The translations under genes and the position numbers were made by a program. The notes beneath the pieces are model-generated. The model made no database searches. It saw only the letters and a program-made list of their open reading frames with translations, and was not told the DNA's origin. Shown here in pieces: positions 1 to 8,923 of a DNA stretch of 64,000 nt (position 1 is the first letter of the stretch; each line of letters starts with the position of its first letter). Source of the DNA: Diploptera punctata (lineage: Eukaryota; Arthropoda; Insecta; Blattodea; Blaberidae); contig JASPKZ010007283.1 in the NCBI GenBank assembly GCA_030220185.1, positions 829,501-893,500 of the forward strand, written 5' to 3'.

Positions 1-325
1 CAACAACATTATATAAAGACACTTCCTACTTTCTGATAACATAACCACGAGTTCAATTGCCTGTTACAACCTCCAGTTCCATATAACCAAATAAAAGCCA
101 TACTTTTCTTAGTCTCTGTTACTGTAGAGCAGCTATGTAAAACACGAGCTCCGTGAGACGGTGCGCTCCGATATGCACCAGGAGCGCACCGCTGGACAGG
201 CAACGCTATCTGGTGACTTGGTTCAGTTTCACTCGTCAAACGCAATGATAAGCGTTCAGCGTTGAGACCTTGCGAGAATCAAGTCTTCGTATTTTTTTTG
301 TCACAGAATATCTCTCCCAATTTTG
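1..325. other. unassigned AT-rich sequence
   Basis: I recognise no gene or repeat here. A short GC-richer stretch at about 150-290 has no convincing open frame; the antisense frame at 9-245 resembles nothing I know. Confidence 0.3.
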
Positions 326-771
326 AAACGGTTAAATTAGCCATTTCGATGAAAAAACACGACAAAAACATAAAAATCGCCTTTAAAACTAATAACAAAC
401 CCAACAACATCATATGAAACAAAATTGAAGTAACAAATAAATACGAAAGTACAGACGTTTATAAACTAAAGCACAAAATTGCGATACGTTTTACATCGGT
501 ACAACCACAAGAAATTTTAACACAAGATATACTGAACATTAAAAACATATAAATAACGAAGAAAAATCAAGTTTTTCCAAACATATACTAGAAACGGGTC
601 ATCAGTTCGACAAAATCGACAACACCAGATCAAAATTACACAGAAAGAATAATAAAACAACATTGGCATCCTAAAAGACAGATATTTTAAAAGAAGCTGA
701 GAATAAAGACTTGCTCAACAAGAACACGCCCGCAGACCTGAACCCGTTGTACAACTTATACAACAACATTA
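326..771 (+). pseudogene. Penelope-like element fossil: GIY-YIG endonuclease end
   Basis: After allowing frameshifts, the plus strand reads as the C-terminal part of a Penelope-like retroelement. First comes a basic IKIAFKTNN motif at about 380, then ESTDVYKLK at about 441-470, then FYIGTTTRNFNTRYTEH at about 490-540. A stop follows, then SSFSKHILETGHQFDKIDN at about 565-620 and DLLNKNTPADLNPLYNLYNN at about 710-770. The order GVYKL / YIG / R-x-x-EH / H-x-x-x-x-GH is the classic GIY-YIG nuclease arrangement fused to Penelope-type reverse transcriptases. The copy is dead: there are at least one stop and several frame changes, and the RT domain is absent. It belongs to a different family from the Penelope pair at 14.9-16.5 kb, judged by the different spacer residues. 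The assignment rests on motif reading by eye. Confidence 0.7.
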
Positions 772-810
772 GTACTGTAGCCTCACTATCATGGTTGTCC
801 AGCGGTTCGC

Positions 811-950
811 TTTGTTTCCCGCAGCTGTTATATATAATTAAATACAAAGATGCCGACTACCGCCACTATAATAATTCCGCATGTTAATCATTGTCAAGCA
901 TTGTCGCGCCACCCGCTTTTATATAAACGGATAACCATCATATGGAGGCG
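811..950 (+). repeat. dispersed repeat, second copy at 8924-9058
   Basis: A block of about 140 bases, beginning TTTGTTTCCCGCAGCTG and ending near a CATCAT motif, recurs in the same orientation at 8924-9058 with a few indels. It lies outside both ends of the nested Tc1, LINE and SINE block. No coding sequence is visible. It may be an old terminal repeat or an unclassified interspersed repeat. Confidence 0.6.
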
Positions 951-1107
951 ACAATACCAGTTGAAATGCAGAAGATGAAACATTGTTTTGAAAGGCCTTA
1001 AAATTTTTGACTACTTGACGAAGTTTCCAAACAGAACTTTATTTTAGATGAGGACGACTGGTTTATCAGGTACTAATTTTATATTTTTAATATTAAATTA
1101 GTAAATG

Positions 1108-1460
1108 GGAGTAATAGACGAATACATATTATTGCATTTAGACCATCTTCTAAAATTGGTATGGTATTAGATCCCACAATTCGTTTTGAGACTCATAGTA
1201 GCGAACCTGAGGAAGTTGACTCTGAAAAGAATGTCATATATGAGGCAACAGTTGACTATTATAAAGATAAATACCAATTAGATAGTGTAACTGTCACAGG
1301 GTTGATGATCGGGGCAGGAGGTACTATCTCAAGATTCTTAGCTAAATTTTGGAATTTCTTAGATTTGGACAGTGTGTATCTTTCTAAAATTGCCATCGCT
1401 GCCATTAGAGGGTCAATTTCAATTTTAAAATACCATGTTTACAACAGTTCTACTTTATAG
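1108..1460 (+). pseudogene. C-terminal fragment of a non-LTR retrotransposon polyprotein (LINE I)
   Basis: The open frame runs from about 1108 to the stop at 1458-1460, and the ATG at 1161 is internal. It reads HIIAFRPSSK, then DPTIRFETH, a D-x-EK stretch, VTGLMIGAGGTISRF at about residue 60 of the frame and IRGSISILKYHVY near the end. From memory, the DPT-x-RFE and VTGLM(I/V)GA-x-GTI-x-F combination marks a conserved C-terminal region following RT in several LINE polyproteins of insects and cnidarians. Nothing upstream in frame contains RT motifs, so this is a 5'-truncated copy. AATAAA-like signals follow at about 1580. It could instead be an isolated domesticated ORF, but its setting argues against that. 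Confidence 0.5.
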
Positions 1461-2161
1461 AATATACTTCAATTACAATTTGAAAATGTTTAATGTATTT
1501 TATCAATTTCGAATATTAATTGTCTGTATAACTTTGTCCTTGTGGGAATCCTATAATGAGGAAAGTTTTATATAAAAATATAATAAAATAAAAAATGTCA
1601 AGTGTCAAGTAACAATGCCCGGGAAGTAGCACCCTGAAAAGAGGTGATTTATTTTCCTACAGTAGGAACAATAAATATACCCACTATTTTTTTTCTGTAC
1701 CAAGAAATAATAAATCATGTTTGTTAAAATGGTGCAGAAACACATGAACATTTCAAACGTGTTCTCATCTTCTGTTTTGTTTGTACATAGAGGCCTGTTG
1801 GTACTTAATGTTTTTTTTTCAGGCAAATATTAAATATTGCAGATTAAAATCTTTTGAAGTATTATTTAACACTGTAAACCAGTTGATACTATTCATTAAT
1901 AAATGCTTTACTCCTGTTTGTGCGTTATTTTATATTTCGATTCATCCTGTTATAAGCGTTCGTGACAATGGTAGTCTTTCGTACAGGTCCCGACAGAGAA
2001 GTAGGAGATAGAATGCATGCTCCGGAGTTAGTACTGCGCTCCGCACGGAATTTGGAGATCTGAACTATGACATGCCTGCTGTAGAGGGTGTGTATAAGTA
2101 TGCAGCAGAATAGAAGTATTTGCATATTGGACTTTTCAGTTAGTTTTAGGTATTGAAAGCA
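1461..2161. other. unassigned intergenic sequence
   Basis: AT-rich with scattered short frames on both strands and no domain I recognise. The part nearest 2162 is probably the 5' untranslated or terminal region of the Tc1-like element that starts there. Confidence 0.3.
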
Positions 2162-2233
2162 ATGGAACGAAAGCCAGGGCTATCAGGTGTGGAGAAAGGA
2201 CAAATACTCGCTTATCAGGAGGACGGATTATCC
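2162..2233 (+). pseudogene. Tc1-like transposase, N-terminal piece (continues at 7944)
   Basis: The frame starts at an ATG and reads MERKPGLSGVEKGQILAYQ followed by EDGLS. This is the opening of the helix-turn-helix domain of Tc1-type transposases. The frame is broken after 24 codons by the dispersed repeat beginning TAAGTAATGCCACG. The next expected residues (S/Y-REM-SR) reappear at about 7944, on the far side of 5.7 kb of nested insertions. Together the pieces give a Tc1 gene opened by insertion. The gene is long dead; see the C-terminal piece for the lost catalytic residues. Confidence 0.6.
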
Positions 2234-2862
2234 TAAGTAATGCCACGAGTGATATCCAAATTATCAATAAATTCACGACTCACGAAGTGAGGAGTGAATT
2301 TATATAAACAATTTGGAAATCAAGAGTGGCATTTGTTAGGACTACTTAACGAATAAAATTAAGCTGTTTACTCACAAATCATTGTTTAAATACAGTAATT
2401 TAAAAATATTTATATTCCACCGCTGTGGTCTCGAGGTAGCGTGCTGCCTTATCACGCAGCGGGCCCGGGTTCGATCCCCGGTCAGGGCAGTTTTTCTGGG
2501 TGAGGTTTTTAACGGGGTTTTTCCTCACCTGTAAGACAAATGCCAGGAAAACTTTAAGGCCCAAACGGTCCCCGAAATCATATGGCCATCATCCTTATCA
2601 TTATCATCCTTATCATTATCATTATCATCATCATCCTTCACCGGTGTGGAAAGCAACGGGAAGCTACCACACCTACACAATTCCCTAGTAATGAAAATGC
2701 TATGATTGCAGCGAAGGACCTGCCTTCGGGCAGAATTACTATGGATGGATATATTTAATGTAAACGGCGATGTTTGAAAACAAATGAGAAACGATTGGTA
2801 TGCTTCATTTGCTTCTTTTGTTCATCACTGCAACCAGATCATATTATTTATTGCCTAAGGAA
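2234..2862 (+). repeat. dispersed repeat R, copy 1, left part
   Basis: It starts TAAGTAATGCCACGAG and carries two nested inverted motifs. GATTTCCAAATT is answered by AATTTGGAAATC, and between them ATTCACGACTCAC is answered by GTGAGGAGTGAAT. The same sequence recurs at 28093-28822 and 36536-37509. In this copy a SINE is inserted at 2417-2749 and LINE A at 2875-7772; the repeat resumes at 7785. I find no coding capacity and no clear terminal inverted repeats, so its class is unknown. Confidence 0.7.
2417..2749 (+). mobile_element. tRNA-derived SINE, family 1
   Basis: The head is tRNA-like, with a box-A-like GTGGTCTCGAGGTAGCG and a box B GGTTCGATCCCC. The body contains a TGTAAGACAAATG block, a CATT/TATC low-complexity run and a conserved CTTCGGGCAGAATTACT tail ending GGATGGAT. 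It is flanked by a short TATATT repeat at 2411-2416 and 2750-2755, and the uninterrupted R copies lack it. Other copies lie at 47066-47406 (plus) and 32839-33133 (minus). A split fragment surrounds 21245-21593. Pol III transcription and LINE-assisted mobility are inferred from the class. Confidence 0.85.
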
Positions 2863-3034
2863 CGGAATATTGTAGTAGTAGTAGGACTTTATTAGACACA
2901 AAGTAAGATATTTACAATATTATTTACAAATATGGGTCGCACGGGCAGTAAGCCGTACGTGCTGTTGACAGTCCGTTACAATAAAGTAATAATTGGTACT
3001 AGTGTAAAGAAAAATAAACGAAAACAGCAATAAC

Positions 3035-3189
3035 ATTACAATTACATAAAGAAAACACAATAAAAATATTACCATTAAATAATAACACAATAGCATTATA
3101 CACTAAAAAAAACATTAACATTACAATTACATAAAGAAAACACATTAATATTACAATTAAATAATAACACAACAGCATTATACACTAAT
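3035..3189 (-). repeat. tandem duplication in the LINE A 3' UTR
   Basis: Two adjacent units each begin ATTACAATTACATAAAG and end GCATTATACACTAA. The first is 3035-3119 and the second 3120-3189. The second copy of LINE A, at 62.2 kb, appears to have only one such unit, although its alignment is poor. Confidence 0.65.
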
Positions 3190-3243
3190 TAATTTATATA
3201 TAATTGTTAATAATTAATGGTATTGCATTTTGATAACATATAT

Positions 3244-3633
3244 TTATTCATGAATGAGTGTTGTCCTTATTTTTCGCGTTTTGTCCAGAAATTTACCGAG
3301 GTTTATCCAATTTTCTGGATTTACCAATAACTCGTAGCATGCCAATCTTTCCAGATTTGAATTTAGAAATCTTTCCGGTAATAACTGACGTCTCCAATAT
3401 TCTAAATCATTACATTTTCCTAATATATGTATCTCATCTTCAAAGTGCCCTGATCTCTCCTTAAATCCTAGGTTGAGTATATACGATTCTTTTCCCCAGA
3501 CGTGTTTTAGGTCTCTTTGTAAACACAGTGAGCGTTTTCCTGTACATTCGGCAAAGGTATCTTGTTGGTTTACATCTAAGTACCTCCTCCTTATTTTTCT
3601 CCACACGTTCTTGCGATTTTCAGTCCCTTTTTC
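3244..3633 (-). pseudogene. LINE A ORF2, C-terminal region after a nonsense codon
   Basis: It is in the same frame as the RT segment, separated only by the TAG at 3634-3636, so it is the natural C-terminus cut off by a premature stop. It reads EKGTENRKNVW, then RRRYLDVNQQDTFAEC, VWGKESYILNLGFKER, and HILGKCNDLEYWRRQLLPER, and ends at the TGA before the 3' UTR. The same segment is present, decayed, at 56168-56580 and 62055-62170, which confirms that it belongs to the element. I do not recognise a separate domain; this is the usual place for a LINE-specific C-terminal domain. Confidence 0.75.
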
Positions 3634-5250
3634 CTATATCCAGCCCATCCCAATCTTTTGAAGTTCTCTCCTAACCTCGTCTGCCCAAAATTTAACATCT
3701 ATGTTTTTAATTTGGTGGTCGCAGCAAATTGCTCTAAGCATTGTTTGTTCACCTTGGATTACTCGCAACCAGTATTTGAGTACACGAATTTTACAGTTAA
3801 TATCGTCCTGGAATGACCCGAATTCATATAAAATTCCACAGTTAGAAACGGCCTTACTAAGTCCTGTAATATACTTTAGAAAATGCGTATATACCTTATT
3901 TAGTATTTCCGTTCTTTGGAAACCCCAAATCTCACTACTGTAGTGCATGACTGGCCTGACCATAGCTCCATACATTTTTTCTAATGTGCTGACTGGAATA
4001 TCAGGCACTCGACCCAGAATACCGAGTACACTGTTAAGTTGTCCCCTCCCTTTAAATAATGCTATATCAATGTGTTTTTTCCACTTTCCGTTCATTTTCA
4101 ACGTCGTACCAAGATATTCGAAATGTTTCACGTTTTGAAGAACTTGATATCTGCATTTCCATTCCTCTGTTCTACCATAAACCGTCCCATTTTTAAATGT
4201 CATTGTTTTTGTCTTACTAGCATTTACCGTCAATCCCCAATTCCTACAGTATATTTCCAGTAGGTCAAGACCTCTTTGCAATCCCTTGATTGTCTTGGAA
4301 CAGATAATTAAATCATCTGCATACAACAGGACTGGGATTCTAACATTTCCTATCTCCGGAGCCTCAATTTCTCCTTCTAGCATTACGTCTACAATATCAT
4401 CAACGAATAGATTAAATAGCATTGGTGATAAAATGCAACCTTGTCTCACTCCCAGATTGGCTTCGCTGCTCTCTGTAATGTGCCCTTGGTCTACTTTTAT
4501 ACAAAATTTAACATATTTATAAATTGACATTAAAGCATGTATCATTTTACGAGACAATCCTTTCCGATTTAATTTTTCCCAAAGTGCGCTTCGGTACACA
4601 GTATCAAATGCCATCTTAAAATCAATGAATGCACAAAATAATTTACCCCCCTTCATTTTCAGATTGTCATCAATTAATGTTCTCAGAACAAATAGGTTGT
4701 CCACCGTGGAGTAACCTTCTCTAAAACCTGCCTGATATTTTGAGAGCCTATTGTTCTCTTTAGCCCATTGTCTGATTCGTTCGTAAAGTACTTTACAATA
4801 TATTTTTCCGAACACTGACAAGAGACAAATTCCCCTATAACTTTCTGGTATCTGTGCCCCACCTTTCCCTTTGTATAGCGGTTGGATGACACCTGTCGCC
4901 CAGGCTTCCGGATAATCTCCTCCATTAAAAAGTTTGTTGAACGCAGTTTTCAAAACGTCTAATAATTTATTGGATGATATCATATTTTTCAAGAATTCCC
5001 CTGGTATTCCATCAATTCCAGGTGCTTTACCATTCTTTAAACATTTAATGGAAGAAACCACTTCATTTTTCGAAATATCCTGATCCAGTAATTGAATATG
5101 AATTGGGTCAGGGATCTCAACTATATTTCCTTGATTATATCTTAACCTCTCATTTCCCAGCACCCTATCAAAGTAACTTCTCCATTCCCCGGGCGTTATT
5201 CTTGTCCGATTTATGGACTTTACTTTGAGTTCCCTTATCGCTTTCCATAT
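3634..5250 (-). pseudogene. LINE A ORF2, reverse transcriptase domain
   Basis: This is a long open frame encoding a non-LTR reverse transcriptase. Counting from the codon at 5163, the motifs in order are GKAPGIDGIPGEFLK (residues 45-59), SYRGICLLS (108-116), AFIDFKMAFD (178-187, first catalytic Asp), GVRQGCILSPMLFNLF (238-253) and LLYADDLIICS (279-289, catalytic Asp pair). These are followed by GLTVNASKTKTM and the thumb region. All catalytic residues are present. The frame extends upstream of 5163 to about 5250 (ITPGEWRSYFDRVL) before a frameshift. It ends at a premature TAG. RT would copy element RNA at a nicked target in the nucleus. The L1/CR1-like motif style points to an APE-type LINE; I cannot fix the clade by eye. 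Confidence 0.9.
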
Positions 5251-5663
5251 GTCCGCAAGTTCCCACTTTCAGTCGCGATTCTCATTTCTTCGGATTTCTT
5301 ATTTTGCCATGCTAGTTTTGTTTCTGCCAATAAGTCTTTATATTCCTTTCTCTCTTGCGCATAATTTTTTCTGCTTTCATCTGTGCTTTCTTTTCTAAAC
5401 TTTAAAAGACTACTTTCGACAAATTTCTTCTTCTTTCTACATGCATTATTGTACCACCCTTTGTCCTTCTGGTTCATTGCGTATTTAACCTTGAATTTTT
5501 CCCCTGCTTTTTGAAAACATTCTGTCAAAGTTTTAATAATTTCCTCCCCGCTAAGATCATTTAATTGCAGATCCTGTATTAGCGTTTCCAAACTCCTGTT
5601 AAATTCTTCTCTCAGATCCTCGATCCACCTGAAACGGATAATTGGCCGCAATATTGTTGCCAC
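5235..5663 (-). pseudogene. LINE A ORF2, linker between endonuclease and RT
   Basis: A frameshifted segment joins the endonuclease (frame lost near 5630) to the RT (frame regained near 5255). It reads RWIEDLREEFNRSLETLIQD, a lysine-rich WYNNACRKKKKF stretch, then RKNYAQERKEYKDLLAETK and WQNKKSEEM. This length and charge pattern, with WWN-like and K-x-x-x-K-x-AW motifs, is usual between APE endonuclease and RT in LINE polyproteins. No catalytic residues are expected here. Confidence 0.8.
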
Positions 5664-6774
5664 TCATCATTAACTGTCTCACTAATACATTTCATATTTA
5701 AAATAAGTTTGTTTGGGAAGTGGTGTGATTCGATTCTGGAAACTATACAGAAATTACTTAGGACTGGAATCATGTCTTGTGTGCATATTGAATAATCGAT
5801 TACGCTACTTCCATTTTTATTAATAAATGTCAGTTCTCCATTTTTATCTTCCCCATATTTACCATTCAGAATTTCAAGTTCAAATGCATCGCAAAAAGCT
5901 AACAATTGGTTTCCTTCTGAATTTAAAATCTTATCTTTGCTTCTCCTACCCTCACCTCGTGTTTCATTATCATCCGATTTTATAGTGATATTTTCCTCCC
6001 CAATCCTACAGTTAAAGTCCCCTAAAATTATTATTCCCGCTTCCGGAAACCTATCTTTCATTTCTGCCAACGAGTCAGACAATTCAACGAAAAAATTTGG
6101 ATTGGCATACCTGGAATTTAGTGGTTGGCGATAAATAGACAACAGACACATTTCTGCTCTTTGTGTATGGTAATATATACAAATTGCCTCTTTTAAAGTA
6201 ATATTTACCTTTTTAATATATGGGTATAAGTTAGCTTTATATAAAATTGCAACACCGCCTGGATATCTACCTCTCTTTCCTCTCTTTTGATTACCCTTAA
6301 AATAAAGTAAAGTGATCCCACAACAGGCCTCAGGAGGCCCTTGGGGTAGTAGGAGGTTAAGGCTCCCACTTTTTCTAGACAATCGGCACTTTATGTCAGC
6401 CGGGTTGTCAGCCCTGCGTGACGGCCGCCTTTACCCCAGAACAAGCGTCTGGTACTCATTTCAGTTAGAGGCTGAGTCGACCCCAGGGCCATAGTGCCGC
6501 CAGATGGTTTGGGTCAGTTTAAAAATCCTGACCCCAACGGGACTTGAACCCTCGACCCTCCGGCTTGTAGCTCAGTGCCTTAACCACTACGCTACGGCGT
6601 GCCCCTACCCTTAAAATAACCTTTCATATTACATAGATTTACGCATTCATTAGCTTTTAACCATGTTTCTCCTAGGGCTAATATATCAAAAGTCTCAATA
6701 AACTCTACACATCTGTCCATTGAAAGTTTTTGCTTTAACCCTTCGATATTCCATGAACCGACTGTCAACAAACC
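5612..6774 (-). pseudogene. LINE A ORF2, APE-type endonuclease domain split by a SINE
   Basis: The domain begins directly after the ORF1 stop, in the same frame: VGSWNIEGLKQKL, then FDILALGETWLK with the catalytic E. After NMKGYFKG the SINE at 6306-6605 and its duplicated target intervene. The frame resumes as RGRYPGGVAILYK, IYRQP, IIILGDFNCRIG (D and N of the active site), SVIDYSI and SRIESHHFPN (catalytic H). This is the standard exonuclease-endonuclease-phosphatase fold order and nicks genomic DNA to prime reverse transcription. Removing the SINE and one 14-bp duplication restores the frame across the site, so the SINE landed in a coding copy. A frameshift at about 5630 ends this frame. 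Confidence 0.88.
6306..6605 (-). mobile_element. tRNA-derived SINE, family 5, inserted in LINE A
   Basis: It is bounded by a perfect 14-bp target-site duplication, TACCCTTAAAATAA, at 6292-6305 and 6606-6619. Read on the minus strand, the head is tRNA-like (CCGTAGCGTAGTGGTTAAGG as box A, GGTTCAAGTCC as box B). The body contains GACTCAGCCTCTAAC and CTGACATAAAGTGCCGATTG. It ends in an AAAGTAAAG-type tail on the complementary strand. A second copy lies at 47695-47995 in the same orientation. The insertion destroys the LINE A endonuclease frame. Confidence 0.88.
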
Positions 6775-7767
6775 CTATTGTGTTCCCTTGTCATTAGTCT
6801 TACCTGTATTTTTCGAACTTCCCCCTCTCAATAGTTCCTTTTCTGCGGGTAGATTCAGAAGTCTTAGTGATTTTCTTGTTGGAGTTCTTGTGTCCGCCGG
6901 TCGTTCACCTCTTAGAGGTGGGGTATGCTGTTTGCCTTCGGCCGTTTTTTGCTGTATGTTTATTGGATTTCTGGGAGTTATTAAGGTAGTGGTCCCTCTC
7001 TCTTTCTCTCGTGTAGAATTTTCTCCCTCCTCTGCTGTAAGGAGACCACCTGCTGTTGAAGCGTCCCCTGTATGTTTTGGGAACTCGCTGTCAATGACCT
7101 CTTCAAATTCATTTTCAGAGTTGTCCATATTTTGTAGTTTTTCCCTGCTCCAGATTCGTCCATTTATAATCAATTTATTAAATTGCATGATTGCATGGCA
7201 GCCCTGCCTCCTCGCCTCGAGCATGTGTCGCTTAAGAAAGTCTCTTTCGCGGCGCACCTTCTCACTAAAGTCTTCGGCAATATTGATACCGGTCCCTTTA
7301 AGATATTTACTGTCTCTAAGGATCCAACATTTTATTTTGTAGTGTGATAATTTGCATACAATCGGTCTCTTTCCACTATTCCAACGACCTACTCTGTGCG
7401 CTCTTTCAATATCACTGTCCACCAAATCAATTCCGATTTGCGCCACTACTCTTTTAACTATATGTTCAGTTTCTTCCCAGCTTTCTCTGTCTTCTTCATG
7501 CACACCACATATCACAATATTATTACGGCGATTCTGGTTTTCGAGATAGTCTAATTTAGATTCCAGCCATTTCAATCTGTCCTCCATCCGATGCATGTTC
7601 GTCTCAATATCACGAATTTTTTCACCCACGTTGCACTTTTCAAACCCCTCTTTCACTTCAGTTGACAATGTTTCAATCAGATTTCTAACTTCTTCCATAA
7701 TGCTTTGTCCCCTGCACACTTCAACCACTCTAACAAAAACACGTCCGCTCTTCTCGACGGCTAGCAA
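6775..7767 (-). CDS. LINE A ORF1 protein (L1 ORF1p-like RNA-binding protein)
   Basis: A 330-residue intact frame. Residues 25-80 are heptad-rich and probably form a coiled coil (IRDIETNMHRMEDRLKWLES). Residues 83-140 look like the RRM of L1-type ORF1 proteins, with NNIVICGVHEED and DIERAHRVGR followed by RPIVCKL. Residues 145-210 match the following C-terminal domain (EDFSEKVRRERDFLKR and INGRIW). The tail is polar and rich in T, E, K and R. Such proteins trimerise and coat the element RNA in the cytoplasm. ATG 7767 lies only 5 bases from the element end, so ATG 7698 (MEEVRNLIE) may be the true start with a ~70-base leader. The frame ends CAA-TAG-GGT, and ORF2 continues in the same frame. Confidence 0.85.
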   Translation of the reverse strand: MLAVEKSGRVFVRVVEVCRGQSIMEEVRNLIETLSTEVKEGFEKCNVGEKIRDIETNMHRMEDRLKWLESKLDYLENQNRRNNIVICGVHEEDRESWEETEHIVKRVVAQIGIDLVDSDIERAHRVGRWNSGKRPIVCKLSHYKIKCWILRDSKYLKGTGINIAEDFSEKVRRERDFLKRHMLEARRQGCHAIMQFNKLIINGRIWSREKLQNMDNSENEFEEVIDSEFPKHTGDASTAGGLLTAEEGENSTREKERGTTTLITPRNPINIQQKTAEGKQHTPPLRGERPADTRTPTRKSLRLLNLPAEKELLRGGSSKNTGKTNDKGTQ

Positions 7768-7784
7768 ACAACCGGAATATTGTA

Positions 7785-7943
7785 AGAATGCACTCTAGTG
7801 GAGAAAAAATGAAACACATCAAACTGTATATTAATAAACTTCAGTTGGTAAATTCTAGGCGAAACTGTGATTGGTTGTAAATAAAAAAATCATTGAAACG
7901 TGACTTATGTCATTGACTCCCATTTGGGGCATGAGTTAAATAG
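7785..7943 (+). repeat. dispersed repeat R, copy 1, right part
   Basis: It continues AGAATGCACTCTAGTGGAGA after the LINE A target duplication and ends CATTTGGGGCATGAGTTA, like the copies at 28.8 and 37.5 kb. Relative to those copies, this one lacks about 300 internal bases. It abuts the resumed Tc1 reading frame. Confidence 0.65.
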
Positions 7944-8661
7944 TCATCTAGAGAAATGTCGCGGATCCACAATGGGTGGTGAATTGTTTCTTGCAAAATG
8001 TGCCGGAATATGATACTAAAAAGTGAACTTATACTGCGATAGGAGAGGTTGTTCTTCAGACCTGAGTGCAGATGGTAGCCTACCTCCTTGGAAAAATTAC
8101 CTCAAGACCCCAGTATTAGTCTAAGTTATTTATAAGAATTGTGGCTTGAAGCAAATTGTTGATATAGGAGGAAAAAATAGACAGCGTCGATTGACCGATA
8201 TACACAAGACGCGAGTTGCCTGGGAAAAGCAACACATGCCCAGCACGTATGAGTGGAATCAAGCATTTTTCAGTGGAGAGAAAAAAATCAATTTAGATGC
8301 GCCGGATGGGGAATTTACTATTGGCATCATTTGCGGAGAGAAGAGTCGATATTTTGAAAACGTCAACCAGAAGGTAAGTCGCTAATGGTATAGGCTGGGT
8401 TTGGTTATTGGAGGTAAACAAATCCCTACAAGCAGACTAAATTAAACCGGCTATCAAGATCATCTATATATTCTCCTTTTATCTTTTGGCAGACGACTGG
8501 AGGTTCATTTTGGATATTCCAACAGGATAATGCATCTACATATTCATGATGCAAAATCCACATGGGAGTGTTTCTGTAGAATAGGTACATGTGATGGAAA
8601 TTCTCCTCATCTAAATCCTATGAAGAACCTCTGTCGCACTGTGTATGCTGATGGAAACAGT
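7944..8661 (+). pseudogene. Tc1-like transposase, main C-terminal piece, catalytically dead
   Basis: With frameshifts the plus strand reads SREMSR, then NCGLKQIVDIGGKNRQRRL, KTRVAWEKQHM, FFSGEKKINLDAPDGE, IFQQDNAS, HLNPMKNLC and VYADG. Tc1 transposases carry FSDEKKFNLDGPDG, QQDNAP.H and PDLNPIENLW-x-x-x-x-R-x-VYA(N/D)G at these places. The first catalytic Asp is Gly here (SGEKK) and the third residue Glu is Lys (NPMKNL); only the middle Asp (QQDNA) survives. The 5' part of the gene is at 2162-2233. The 3' end is cut by a LINE B insertion at 8662. Confidence 0.75.
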
Positions 8662-8923
8662 ACTTACTTACTTACTGACTGGCACTATCGAACCCGTAGG
8701 TTCATGGCCGCACGGACATAAGCTCTCCATACATCCCTATCCTGAGCTAATGCTTTCCAATCATTCCCTGTATAATCTATTTCCCTCAAATCATAGTTAA
8801 TATTATTCTCCCACCTCATTCTTGGTCTACCAACTGGACATTTTCTCTCTGGTTTTCCTACAAGACGCTTCCATGCAAGTCTTTCAATCCCCATACGTGC
8901 AACATATCCTGCCCATCGCAGTC
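8662..8923 (-). pseudogene. LINE B, 5'-truncated 3' end
   Basis: Read on the minus strand, the frame encodes the last ~69 residues of the LINE B polyprotein: AWKRLVGKPERKCPVGRPRM, RWENNINYDLREIDYTGNDW and the terminal AAMNLRVR. A short GTGCCAGT leader and an (AGTA)n tail follow, the usual LINE B 3' end. It joins the dispersed repeat at 8924 abruptly, as expected for 5' truncation. Copies of the same end recur at least ten times in this window. Confidence 0.85.

Larger units (their letters stand above)
2875..7772 (-). mobile_element. LINE A, near full-length non-LTR retrotransposon
   Basis: The element is flanked by a 12-bp target-site duplication, CGGAATATTGTA, at 2863-2874 and 7773-7784. 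It is inserted in repeat R, whose other copies show the empty site. Read on the minus strand, it has a very short 5' leader, ORF1 (7767-6775), ORF2 with endonuclease and reverse transcriptase (6774-3244), and a ~370-base 3' UTR ending in AATAAA and a (TAC)n-like tail at 2875-2885. The 3' UTR contains a tandem duplication (3035-3119 and 3120-3189). A SINE interrupts ORF2 at 6306-6605. Two frameshifts (about 5630 and 5255) and one in-frame stop (3634-3636) disable this copy. A second, broken copy lies at 56168-62940. Confidence 0.9.

Noticed and set aside
2417..2490. functional tRNA gene
   Set aside because: Box A and B are present but the sequence continues into a repeated SINE body with target duplications; the same holds for the other SINE heads.
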